From contig PLWQ01000024.1 of the NCBI GenBank assembly GCA_003165595.1, positions 39,861-103,860 of the forward strand: DNA of 64,000 nt, given 5' to 3'. The DNA is from Fibrobacterota bacterium. GTDB taxonomy: Bacteria > Fibrobacterota > Chitinivibrionia > Chitinivibrionales > FEN-1185. Under the pieces are notes generated by a model. That model made no database searches. It was not told the DNA's origin and saw nothing but the letters and a program-made list of their open reading frames with translations. Position 1 is the stretch's first letter. Each line of letters starts with the position of its first letter. Position numbers and translations under genes: made by a program. Positions 53,298-61,561 of this stretch are shown here, piece after piece.

Positions 53298-55046
53298 CTA
53301 GCGGTCGAGCACGATGATTCTTCGGGTTGTCTGTTCTCTTTCCGAATGCAGCAGGTAGACGACGTTCCGCTGCAGGTTGAACATCCCCGCTGTTTTGCCG
53401 GAGACCGTCCAAACCGTGTACCCGGGTTTCCCCGCGAGCGAAACGAACTCCCTGTACGACAGCAATTGTGGCAGGTTATTTTCGACAGTTCTTTCGGTGT
53501 GATAGCCGTTTATTGCCGCGGTGCTCACCTTGCATTCGTATGCGCCGATATCCCAGGCCCCTCCCTGCGGGCGCTCGCACAATGCCTTGTCGCACGTGAA
53601 GCCGGAAAGCGTTGCGCCGGCGTTGACCGCCGGGCTTGACGGCAGGATACTCAGGTCCATAGTCTCACATGAAACCGGGTAACCTGTCGTATTTGCAAAT
53701 TTCACGTTGGCGACCGCTGAGGCTTTTACGCTGTGCGCATCGTATCCGAAGGTTTGCCACTGGGCGAAGGTCGCGTAGCGGGCGGGCGTTATTCTCACAA
53801 AATCCTGCGACGAAACGACGTTATAGAACAGGTTGTAGTCGCTCGTGAGACCGGTTTCGTCGATAACGGCTGTGTAGGCTATTGACGATTGATAGGTGAC
53901 GACAATGTTGTTGCGGATATCGGAGTAGCCGTTGGTTTCGAGAAATATGCCTGCAGGTCCGGCGCTCCCCGTAAATGCATTAGGAGCATATATCGTGTTG
54001 TTGTAAAACCTGGTGCCGGACGAGGTCCAGGAAAACCTGGTCGCATAGTACCCGTGTGGATTGATAAACACATTGTTTCGGACGATCGTTGAATCCGCGT
54101 ACGACAGAAAAAGCATGGCTGTGCCGCCGAACTCGGCAAAGGTGTGGTTATTATAAAAGAGATTTCTTTCAACCGTGTTCTTTACGGGATGCTGGCTCGT
54201 GGAGCCGCCCTGGCGGATAAATATGTAGTCGGTGTGCGGAATGTTCGGATCATTCGGGATGCCCCACGATCCGGCGTCGTACTGATACATGTCGTGGATG
54301 GTGTCGTCGCACGCATCATTGCCGGTGCACAAATTGTAATCCCCGCCGATGTCGATTCCCCAGGTTATATAGTCGTGAATATTGTTGTGTGAAAAGATGC
54401 AATTGACTGAACCATCGACCTCGATGCCGGCCAACCCGGTCCGGGTGATTTCACACCCCGTGATCGTGCAGTTTTTCGGCCGCAACATGTGCACGCCGTT
54501 TCCCGCCGGGATAATCGATCCGTCGTTCTTCCAGTACCCAACATCGTGCAGGTAGCAGCCGGCTACAGTCACATAACTGGCATCATCGATTTTTATTGCC
54601 GCCCCGCCCTGCCAGGCCACTCCGGTGTATTTCATGTTCTGAATCTCGAAGCTCTTTATGGTGACGTAACCGGTTGTTCCCGTCATGGCACTAAAACCGT
54701 ATGATCGGGTATTTTCTCCGTCGACAACCGCCCTGCCGCTTCCCCAGGTTCCTGCCGAATTGCCGTCGTAGGTGATCTGCGCCGACGGCGAACCTGACCA
54801 CTTCACCGACGTTTCGCCTTTGTAAACAACACCGCCTTTGAACAGTACGGTATCTCCCGCCTTGAGCGTGGCGGTTGCCGGCACGCCGGTCGCCGAGGCA
54901 TCACCCGGACAGTTTTTCCACGCCAGCAACGGCGATGCGCCGCCATTGGTGTTGACGCCGTTCGAAAAGTCGACATAATACGTCGCCGACCACGACACGG
55001 TGCATCCTATTAATACCGCCAGAAATGACCTGCTTCTTCTGCACAT
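53298..55046 (-). CDS. Exported right-handed beta-helix protein (second copy)
   Basis: 582 residues, paralogue of 48732-50309 along its whole helix (YYVDFSNGVNTNGG, WKNCPGD, GDTVLFKGGVVYKGE, ITGCEITRTGLAGIE). A C-terminal extension of about 60 residues with TVWTVSGKTAGMFNL and ends in RRIIVLDR resembles a sorting tail. The first copy lacks it, so the two may act in different places. Its signal peptide ends near TVSWSA. No sigma-54 site was found upstream. Confidence 0.82.
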   Translation of the reverse strand: MCRRSRSFLAVLIGCTVSWSATYYVDFSNGVNTNGGASPLLAWKNCPGDASATGVPATATLKAGDTVLFKGGVVYKGETSVKWSGSPSAQITYDGNSAGTWGSGRAVVDGENTRSYGFSAMTGTTGYVTIKSFEIQNMKYTGVAWQGGAAIKIDDASYVTVAGCYLHDVGYWKNDGSIIPAGNGVHMLRPKNCTITGCEITRTGLAGIEVDGSVNCIFSHNNIHDYITWGIDIGGDYNLCTGNDACDDTIHDMYQYDAGSWGIPNDPNIPHTDYIFIRQGGSTSQHPVKNTVERNLFYNNHTFAEFGGTAMLFLSYADSTIVRNNVFINPHGYYATRFSWTSSGTRFYNNTIYAPNAFTGSAGPAGIFLETNGYSDIRNNIVVTYQSSIAYTAVIDETGLTSDYNLFYNVVSSQDFVRITPARYATFAQWQTFGYDAHSVKASAVANVKFANTTGYPVSCETMDLSILPSSPAVNAGATLSGFTCDKALCERPQGGAWDIGAYECKVSTAAINGYHTERTVENNLPQLLSYREFVSLAGKPGYTVWTVSGKTAGMFNLQRNVVYLLHSEREQTTRRIIVLDR

Positions 55047-55532
55047 ACTCGCCTACTCTCTTGCTCATTTATCAATTAAGCGTTTAACTAGCTGCACAAA
55101 TCTCACGTTCCGCGGAAACACTTTCCTGACTGCACGGGGACCGCTCTTACTCCGGACGAGAGGTCCGTAGCGACCCTTTGTTCTGCGGACGACATCGCCC
55201 TTTTCACCCTTACCCGGATATTACACTTACGTTTTGGAATATACCACAGATTTCTCCATCTGGCAAAAATTTAATCTTATTTTTCGCCTTTATGCTTAAC
55301 TTGACACGTGCTAATGTCCTGGTCCCTAAACAAATTCATTACGGCGGAGAATCGCAGATGTTTTGGGTAGTGCCGCAAACAGGCAAAAAAGAATGAGTGC
55401 AGGCGTTCCTTAACGCCACATACTCGATTGAAGGACCCCGCAGCAGCTGCGGGACCGCGATTACAACAGGATGTACGCCCCATTGAGCAGCCTGCAATGC
55501 GCTCGCTGTGGGATTCATTCAGAGGGAACAAT
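55047..55532. other. Intergenic region with repeat copy C
   Basis: About 486 bases between two minus-strand genes. It contains the dispersed repeat copy C (55436-55494) and a run of A/T-rich sequence near 55215-55330. No supported gene. Confidence 0.5.
55436..55494 (+). repeat. Dispersed hairpin repeat, copy C
   Basis: The stem CCCGCAG-CAG-CTGCGGG (55437-55453) is followed by ACCGCGATTACAACAGGATG and CCCCATTGAGCAGCCTG. The part after the stem is almost identical to 7104-7147. Compared with copies A and B the loop inside the stem has shrunk to three bases. Confidence 0.62.
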
Positions 55533-56678
55533 TTACCTGCGTGCAGGTTGGCGGGAACGAAACAATGGCAACCGGAAAGAGAGGAACGCGCCGGCAAACG
55601 ATCCGAGGGTGTTGCAAACAAGGTCGGATAATTGTGAGCTCCGGCCGGGCAGGAAGACTTGCGAGAGTTCTATGCCAAGGCTGAGGGCAAACCCGGCGGC
55701 AACAACAGCGGCAATCGCGCGCCTTCTTCCCACGACGCTCATCTGGGACAGGAACCGCGCGAGAAAGAAGCCAAAGGGAATGAAACCGAGGATGTTCACT
55801 GCAATGTCGCTGTAATACGATGCATCGTTTGTAAAATCGTCCCAGAACGGCACAAGCACGTTGCCCCCGATTACGGGGAAACGGTCGCGAATGACGAGTG
55901 AGTGACGGACCCCCGCGCAGTTGCGCACGAGCGAACCGGGTTCTTCAAAAGAAAAGCCCATGATCGCACCTTGTTTCCGTTCGCCTTCGCACGCCGCGCA
56001 TGGTGCCGCGTTTGCGCTGTTCGTCAGGCGCTCCGATGCGTCTCCCGCAATCAAGGAAAAACAGAAAAGTGTGCCGTTCCATGTATACTTGCCGCTGAGC
56101 GACCCGCCCAGGGAAAGGCGCAGCGGACCGCCCGCGCGGCCGGGAAACAGCCGGAAGTCCTGATCGTCAAGCGCATGGTGATTGTCCACGAAGATTTTTG
56201 TCCCGGCCCGGCCGGTGACGATCACGATATCGCGCGTTGTTCCCGCATTCAGAATGTTGCGTACTGCAACCTCAGCGCTTGGTTCACGGCCGGCCCGTGT
56301 CCGGTCTGGAAACGTCTTCAGGACGAGGTGGGATTTCCACTGCCCTACTATGGCACAGAGCCTATTGCCGTCTGTAAATGTAACAATCTGGGAGATGAAC
56401 CACGGAGATTCCCCGGAAGGCGACACACGAATCGCTATCGTTACGGTCGATTCCGCGAGCACTGCTTTTTCGGCCGGATTGAGCGTGTCCGCGTCGAAGA
56501 TGGCGGCCGGCCGCGAGAACGAAATGCCGCCTTTCTTGTCGAATACCGCGTTGTTCGATGGCGCAAAGGTGAACGGCCACAACCCGGCGCAGAGCATGAG
56601 CGCCACGAAGCCGGCAGTGATAACGCCGTTTGTCAAGAGTGCATTCGCGCGTGCCCGTCCGATTTCCGCATGCTCCAT
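55533..56678 (-). CDS. VanZ-like membrane protein with LamG-type domain
   Basis: 381 residues. One N-terminal membrane segment (about 15-32) precedes a beta-rich domain of some 200 residues with LamG-like features (RAGREPSAEVAVRN, IFVDNHHALDDQDF). The end has three to four membrane segments of the VanZ type (NILGFIPFGFFLARF, GIELSQVFLPGRSSQLSDL). VanZ proteins are common in polysaccharide loci of unknown function. It starts ten bases after the Wzc-type gene on the same strand. Confidence 0.83.
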   Translation of the reverse strand: MEHAEIGRARANALLTNGVITAGFVALMLCAGLWPFTFAPSNNAVFDKKGGISFSRPAAIFDADTLNPAEKAVLAESTVTIAIRVSPSGESPWFISQIVTFTDGNRLCAIVGQWKSHLVLKTFPDRTRAGREPSAEVAVRNILNAGTTRDIVIVTGRAGTKIFVDNHHALDDQDFRLFPGRAGGPLRLSLGGSLSGKYTWNGTLFCFSLIAGDASERLTNSANAAPCAACEGERKQGAIMGFSFEEPGSLVRNCAGVRHSLVIRDRFPVIGGNVLVPFWDDFTNDASYYSDIAVNILGFIPFGFFLARFLSQMSVVGRRRAIAAVVAAGFALSLGIELSQVFLPGRSSQLSDLVCNTLGSFAGAFLSFRLPLFRSRQPARR

Positions 56679-56688
56679 CGCGCGCGCC

Positions 56689-59103
56689 TCAACTCTTGTC
56701 CGGCCTAGCCGCCGAATAGTAGCTCGAATAGCGGTAGTACTTGGCCGAGCGCTCCGAGGAAACGCCGTTGAGCACGAACCCGAGCACCTTTTCCTCGATA
56801 ATGGGGTATTCCCCGATCTTCCTGGTGAGCTCTCCAACATCGGTGTGGCCAGCGCGCGCAACCACCAGGAACCCGGAAAACATGTGCGCGAAAACCGCCG
56901 CGTCGGAGACCGCCTCCAGGGGCGGCGAATCGACGATCACGAGCTGGAACCGCTTCGCTATCTCCGTCTTTATCTGGGCAAACCGTTCCGATGCCAGCAG
57001 TTCCGACGACGATTGAACCGGCGTGCCCGCGCTCACAAGAAACAGGTTGGGAAGCGTAGTCGGCTGGAGCAGTGCGTCGATGCGCAAAGGCGTCACCGGA
57101 TCGGACGAGGCGATGAAATCGGAAAGACCCGGCCCCTGGCTCTTGCCGAACCACTTGTAAAGAGTTCCCCTTCGTAAGTCGGCATCGATCACGACGGTTT
57201 TTGTCTGCTGCTGGGCAAGAGCATAGGCCAGATTCGCAGCAATCGTCGATTTTCCCGCACCCGGCTCCAGGCTCGTTACAACCACGCTTTTCTCCGGCGT
57301 GTTGAACAGGGTGAGCATCATCTTGGTCCGCAGGGCTCTAAAGACCTCCTTTGAAACGCCTTCTTCATTCTGGATGGTGATGAGACTCGTGGTGCCCGCT
57401 CCGTGCCACCCGTTGACCTTATGCCGTCCATTTCCGTTGCGTTTCTGCAGGACATCGATTTTCGGGACTCCTTCAAGCACCTGGCTGCCGGTCTTCCGTA
57501 CAAACTCCTCCTCGGAATGCGCTGTTCTGTCGAAATAGTCGGCAACCAGCACGGGAGCAACCGTAATCACCACCGAAATAAGAAACACCAGCCCGAGAAG
57601 TTTCGGCACATTAACGGGCGGCGGTATGGGAGGAACCGCGGGGTCCATCACAAAAACCTCGCCAACTTCTCCCGTATTGAGAACCTTGGCCTGGTTGTAG
57701 CGGCTCATTACCGTGGAGTAAATATCGGAAAAGATCTGGTGCCTTCGTTCGAGTTCGGCAAGTTCAAGCTCCTTGCTCGGCAGGCTCTGCAGCTCGGAAT
57801 ACCGCGACTGGATGTCGGCCGACTGGCCAGCCAGTCCGCTTTGGGTCGACGATATGTAATTTTTGAGGGTCGCCAGGATATCTCCCATGAGCCCTTCCAG
57901 CTTGCGCTGGTTTTCCACACGCAACGGATGGTCTTCGGCGTAGTTCTTCCGGAACTCCCTCTCCTGTGCAGCCAGGTCGGACAGCTCGGCCTGATATGCA
58001 GAGGTCGCGGTCACGTTCCTGGATGCAAGGAATACCACGATTTCCTGGGCGGCAAGCAGTTTGTCGTTGGCCGAGGCCGACGCATATTTCTCTTCGAGCT
58101 CATTGGCATCGGACAGGGATTTTTTCGCGTCCAGCGCCCCCTTTTCCATCTGCCCGAGGCCGCTGATTCGCTGCTTGACATTCTCGGAAAGCCCCACCGC
58201 GGGGTTGGCTGCACGGAAATTCCTCAGCGCGGCGGTTGACGACTCCTGGTCGCGGCTCACGGCCTCAAGCTGCTTTTCCAGCGATGCCACGACGCTGCGC
58301 GTGCGCGCCCTCTTGAAACTCGCGTTTTTCTGTACAAACGCGTCCGCTGTTGCGTTGGCGACGTCGGCGATGAGCCGGTGGTCGCGGCCCTTCACCGATA
58401 CGGCGATGTTGCTCACGCCGCCCCGCGAATCGGATTCCTTGACCGTCATCGAGTTGAAAAGGTCTTCCACCGCGTTCTGCAAAGGCCGTATCCGAAACCG
58501 GAAATCGTGCGGAGAGGCGAGAAAGCTCCGGGAAAACACCAGACGCATGCCGTCACCCGCAAGCACCGTAAGTTCGGCAGCTTTCCCCTTGTAAACCTGA
58601 TTTCCCCGCCGGGGAATCAATCGGCTAACCAGGGGAAACCCATCCTGGGCGTCCGGCGTGAAAAGAACCAAACAATCGCCGTTGTTGCTTGCATCGATCG
58701 AGAACCGATAAGTACCGATCGCGGCGAGAGAGTCCACGAGCACCGAATCGAAGATTGCGAAACGCGGGAACCTTTTCAGGGAGAATTGCAAGGACAGTTC
58801 CTTGGCGATGTCCCTGAGGAAGCTCCGGCTCAATATGAGATCGCTTTGGGCCTGCATGAGCCCGCTCACGTCTTTTACCGCAGTGAGATCCGCGGTATTT
58901 TCAACGCCGATAATGGCCGTTGTCGATTCTTCGTGCGGCCGCGAAACCAGCACCGCAACCACTGCCAAAGACAAGCATGTTATGATCGATCCCGCAACGA
59001 GCAGATACCATTTTGCACGCCAGAAGAGATGCCGGTAGTGCCGGATGTTCACCGCGCCTTGCCGCCGCTGGCGATCTTCGAATGGTTTTCCCGGCAGCAT
59101 CAT
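56689..59103 (-). CDS. Wzc-type polysaccharide co-polymerase and tyrosine autokinase
   Basis: 804 residues. An N-terminal Wzz domain between two membrane segments (about 30 and 500), with coiled-coil helices between, is followed by a BY-kinase domain: Walker A EPGAGKST (about 612), Walker A-prime VVIDADLRR, Walker B VIVDSPP. A tyrosine-rich tail (KYYRYSSYYS) is the autophosphorylation site. It controls chain length and links polymerase to exporter. The start overlaps the exporter stop by four bases. Confidence 0.94.
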   Translation of the reverse strand: MMLPGKPFEDRQRRQGAVNIRHYRHLFWRAKWYLLVAGSIITCLSLAVVAVLVSRPHEESTTAIIGVENTADLTAVKDVSGLMQAQSDLILSRSFLRDIAKELSLQFSLKRFPRFAIFDSVLVDSLAAIGTYRFSIDASNNGDCLVLFTPDAQDGFPLVSRLIPRRGNQVYKGKAAELTVLAGDGMRLVFSRSFLASPHDFRFRIRPLQNAVEDLFNSMTVKESDSRGGVSNIAVSVKGRDHRLIADVANATADAFVQKNASFKRARTRSVVASLEKQLEAVSRDQESSTAALRNFRAANPAVGLSENVKQRISGLGQMEKGALDAKKSLSDANELEEKYASASANDKLLAAQEIVVFLASRNVTATSAYQAELSDLAAQEREFRKNYAEDHPLRVENQRKLEGLMGDILATLKNYISSTQSGLAGQSADIQSRYSELQSLPSKELELAELERRHQIFSDIYSTVMSRYNQAKVLNTGEVGEVFVMDPAVPPIPPPVNVPKLLGLVFLISVVITVAPVLVADYFDRTAHSEEEFVRKTGSQVLEGVPKIDVLQKRNGNGRHKVNGWHGAGTTSLITIQNEEGVSKEVFRALRTKMMLTLFNTPEKSVVVTSLEPGAGKSTIAANLAYALAQQQTKTVVIDADLRRGTLYKWFGKSQGPGLSDFIASSDPVTPLRIDALLQPTTLPNLFLVSAGTPVQSSSELLASERFAQIKTEIAKRFQLVIVDSPPLEAVSDAAVFAHMFSGFLVVARAGHTDVGELTRKIGEYPIIEEKVLGFVLNGVSSERSAKYYRYSSYYSAARPDKS

Positions 59104-59930
59104 CTGGTTCCCCTGTACGTTTCATATACATAATACAACGTCGCCGAAGTCGACACAGCCGACACTGCTACGCCGATGATGGGAAGAACCACGGTTGTGA
59201 AGATCTCCCACCCATCGCGCTTGGGGGCCTGCCGGGCGCGTATCAGGTCGCCCGATCGAACACCCAGTGTGGACAGCGAGGCGCCCGATTGAATGATGGG
59301 CAGCAGGCTGCCGTTTACAACTATTCCGTCGCGCTCCCATGCAAGCTTCTTCATGCCGTCCTCGCGCTGGGGCCCGCCCGCCAGGGCCACCACGTCCCAC
59401 AGGGAAGCCGATGACGGTATATAGTAAAGACCGGGCCGGACAAATCCTCCAAGCAGTGAGACCCGCATGAGCGGCTGTACCTGAATGGTGGGATAACGCA
59501 GGAATTGCAGGTAAGCGGAGTTAAGAAACATGGAAAGCCTTTTTTCGGGCATTGTGTCTACTCTTACTCGCCCCAGTACAGGCAGAAAAACAAAGCCTTC
59601 GTCGTCTATATGGTATGTCCCGTTGATGAAATGCAACGAATCCTGTGATACCGTGATGCGAACGGCGTCGCCTTTGACAAAGGGACGAGGAGCGTCGGCC
59701 ACCGGGTTGAGCGCGACCGCGGGTTTTTCTGATGTCACCAGCGCACCGCTCGCCGCCAAAGGTCCACCTTGGTCTGCCCCAAAGGACACGCACCACAAAA
59801 CACTACACAAAACCGCTGCACGCGCGAACCGGTCCAAGAGGCCGGCGGAAACCGCCGACACAAGGATCGTTCGCACGCCAAGTACATAGTTCCGCGTTTT
59901 GATGGGATCGGCTCCTGCTGAGTTTGTCAT
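59100..59930 (-). CDS. Wza-like polysaccharide export protein
   Basis: 276 residues. A hydrophobic segment near residues 35-50 is followed by the Poly_export domain (GDAVRITVSQDSLHFINGTY, FVFLPVLGRVRV) and an SLBB domain (VSLLGGFVRPGLYYI, DVVALAGGPQ). A C-terminal hydrophobic segment follows (about 250-268). It forms the outer-membrane export channel or its periplasmic part. The start at 59930 is uncertain: the sigma-54-like promoter at 59947-59961 would start transcription almost at this ATG. Confidence 0.87.
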   Translation of the reverse strand: MTNSAGADPIKTRNYVLGVRTILVSAVSAGLLDRFARAAVLCSVLWCVSFGADQGGPLAASGALVTSEKPAVALNPVADAPRPFVKGDAVRITVSQDSLHFINGTYHIDDEGFVFLPVLGRVRVDTMPEKRLSMFLNSAYLQFLRYPTIQVQPLMRVSLLGGFVRPGLYYIPSSASLWDVVALAGGPQREDGMKKLAWERDGIVVNGSLLPIIQSGASLSTLGVRSGDLIRARQAPKRDGWEIFTTVVLPIIGVAVSAVSTSATLYYVYETYRGTR

Positions 59931-59946
59931 AAGAAAGTAGGAAGAT

Positions 59947-59961
59947 GCAATAGCCGTGCCG
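59947..59961 (-). promoter_or_regulatory. Sigma-54-type promoter of the export operon
   Basis: On the minus strand CGGCAC-GGCTA-TTGCA has GG and GC ten bases apart. The predicted start (near 59936) is only a few bases from the ATG at 59930, so either the true start codon is further downstream (GTG codons at about 59873) or the leader is very short. Confidence 0.55.
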
Positions 59962-60651
59962 CCCGACATTCTTGGAACAGGCACTTTCGCCGATCACGCG
60001 GCGGCCAGTCAGCAAGGATACCGCCTCCAGAGTCTCCGGCCGGAACAGGAATCCAGTCGCGCGGGACAGTTTTCGCAAGAACGAAAATTCTTTGTCAAAA
60101 TAGGAATACCGCTTGTGAACCTTTTCTACCTACGCCAAGGCAATCCCGGTGCAATGCCCCGCGTCCTCCCGCGAGCGTCGGGGGCGTTGGCACGAATTTT
60201 GTGCCTTATTGCGATGCCCTGGAAAAAAGGATTAGATTCCCGGCTTTCGGTGGCGAGACGCGGCCCCGTCGTGATGAGGACCCGGGAGAAACTCAGAACG
60301 TCGTTACTGGAATACGAAAACGGGACATTTCCCAAGCAGAACGGTTACCCGCCGGTGCGAAAGTCTGCGGCCGTCGTGAAGGAGATATTGACAAAGGTGA
60401 AAATTAGCGAACGAGAACGGCTATCGTGTGAGCGGGCGAACCGGCCGGATTTTGGCAAACGTTGGGCAAATTGTGTATTTTTACATAGGACCCAAAGCGC
60501 GCCGAGTCCTCTTGCGCAATGTGCCCGGCAAAATGAATGCGACGCGCAGGCTCACCAAACCCCGGGGCATTCCTTTCGGAAAACCGGCGCATTGCCGCGC
60601 GGTCCTGCGATGCGCGCAGGTTCCGGCGTTCGGCACGAAAGTCAACAGGCC
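59962..60651. other. Intergenic region between divergent genes
   Basis: About 690 bases. One frame stays open through it and continues into the next gene, but it has no start signal or family resemblance. TGGCACG-AATT-TTGT near 60189 resembles a sigma-54 site with a weak -12 element, in the plus direction. Nothing else is recognisable. Confidence 0.45.
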
Positions 60652-61383
60652 ATGAGAATGCTCAAAACGGTACATGCCATCTTCGTTCTCGCCCTCCTCG
60701 CCGCAGCCGTGCGGCAGCCGGCAGTCGCGCAGGACACAACCCTTAGCGCCAAGGTCCAATTTTTCATCTCATACTACGAAGACGGCGAGTACAAGAAAGC
60801 CGCCGACAGTCTGAGTTCTCTGTTACCCTCGCTTTCCGACGGTGCGAACGAGCTTGCCGCGTTTAAATACATCGGGTTTTCCTATGCCATGCTTAATTGG
60901 GTCGACAAGGCAAAAGGGACGTTCAAGATTGCCTTGGGGAAATTCCCGGACATGGACATCGATACGCTGGAGGTTCCGCCCAACATTGCCATCGTCTTTA
61001 AACAGGCGAAACTTGAGAAAAGGCTGGAAAGGCTCGATACCGTGTCTTTACAGAAGCCTGTTATTGTCGTTCAACGGAAAAACGTGGTTTTGCCCACCAT
61101 CCTCCTGTCGGTCTCCATTGTGAGCGCAGCCGCGGCCGCGGAGCTTTTCTACAACGGATTCCAGCAGTACAAGAATTACACGTCGGTGAGCACGCCGGAC
61201 CAGAGCGTTTTAGACTCATACTATTCGCAGGCGCGAAACGCGTACATCGGCGGCGCGGTATGCGCCGCGGTTACCGCGGTGCTCCTTCCGGTTTCCATCT
61301 ATTTATATGTAAAGAAGGAGCCCCCGGCCAAGCTGAGGATATCTTTTGTCAATGGCTGGCCGGCCGTTGCATGGCTCTTTTAG
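60652..61383 (+). CDS. Exported TPR-like protein with two membrane segments
   Basis: 243 residues. A signal peptide (cleavage near AVAQDT, residue 27) is followed by TPR-like helices (YYEDGEYKKAADSLSSLLPS, ANELAAFKYIGFSYAML). Two hydrophobic segments (about 145-163 and 200-222) follow, and a short C-terminal strand. No family name recognised; similar proteins occur near PEGA-domain kinases. The double ATG at 60652 and 60658 marks the start. Confidence 0.75.
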   Translation: MRMLKTVHAIFVLALLAAAVRQPAVAQDTTLSAKVQFFISYYEDGEYKKAADSLSSLLPSLSDGANELAAFKYIGFSYAMLNWVDKAKGTFKIALGKFPDMDIDTLEVPPNIAIVFKQAKLEKRLERLDTVSLQKPVIVVQRKNVVLPTILLSVSIVSAAAAAELFYNGFQQYKNYTSVSTPDQSVLDSYYSQARNAYIGGAVCAAVTAVLLPVSIYLYVKKEPPAKLRISFVNGWPAVAWLF

Positions 61384-61398
61384 GACTGCGGATTTCCT

Positions 61399-61502
61399 AC
61401 GGCCACGGGCCTTCGTCCCTGACGGAAACTCCCGAAGGGACTTCTGCTGATCTTTTGCACAGGCAGTAAAGAGACCCCGCCCCCAAGGCGTGGTCTCTTT
61501 AC
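61399..61502 (+). repeat. Second dispersed repeat family, copy 2, ending in a long stem
   Basis: GGAAACTCCCGAAGGGACTT is followed by CTGCTGATCTTTTGC, then an 11-bp perfect stem, GTAAAGAGACC (61466-61476) with GGTCTCTTTAC (61492-61502). It lies between convergent genes, so the stem may end transcription in either direction, though no U tract follows. Confidence 0.6.
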
Positions 61503-61561
61503 AAGAAAACGCCGCAGGCTTCCCTCTCTCGCTTATGCATGCAGCACAAAATAAAGTGCAG

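Noticed and set aside
53109-53639. Plus-strand frame opposite the second beta-helix gene
   Set aside because: Its larger part is antisense to a well-supported exported protein and it shows no conserved motif.
59956-60651. Upstream extension of the TPR-like protein by 232 codons
   Set aside because: The extension has low-complexity, unstructured composition, while a proper signal peptide starts at 60652.
61399-61502. c-di-GMP (GEMM) riboswitch in the GCACAGGCA-containing repeat
   Set aside because: Only a short string resembles GEMM; the conserved tetraloop/receptor helices and the GGGACGCAAAG block are missing.
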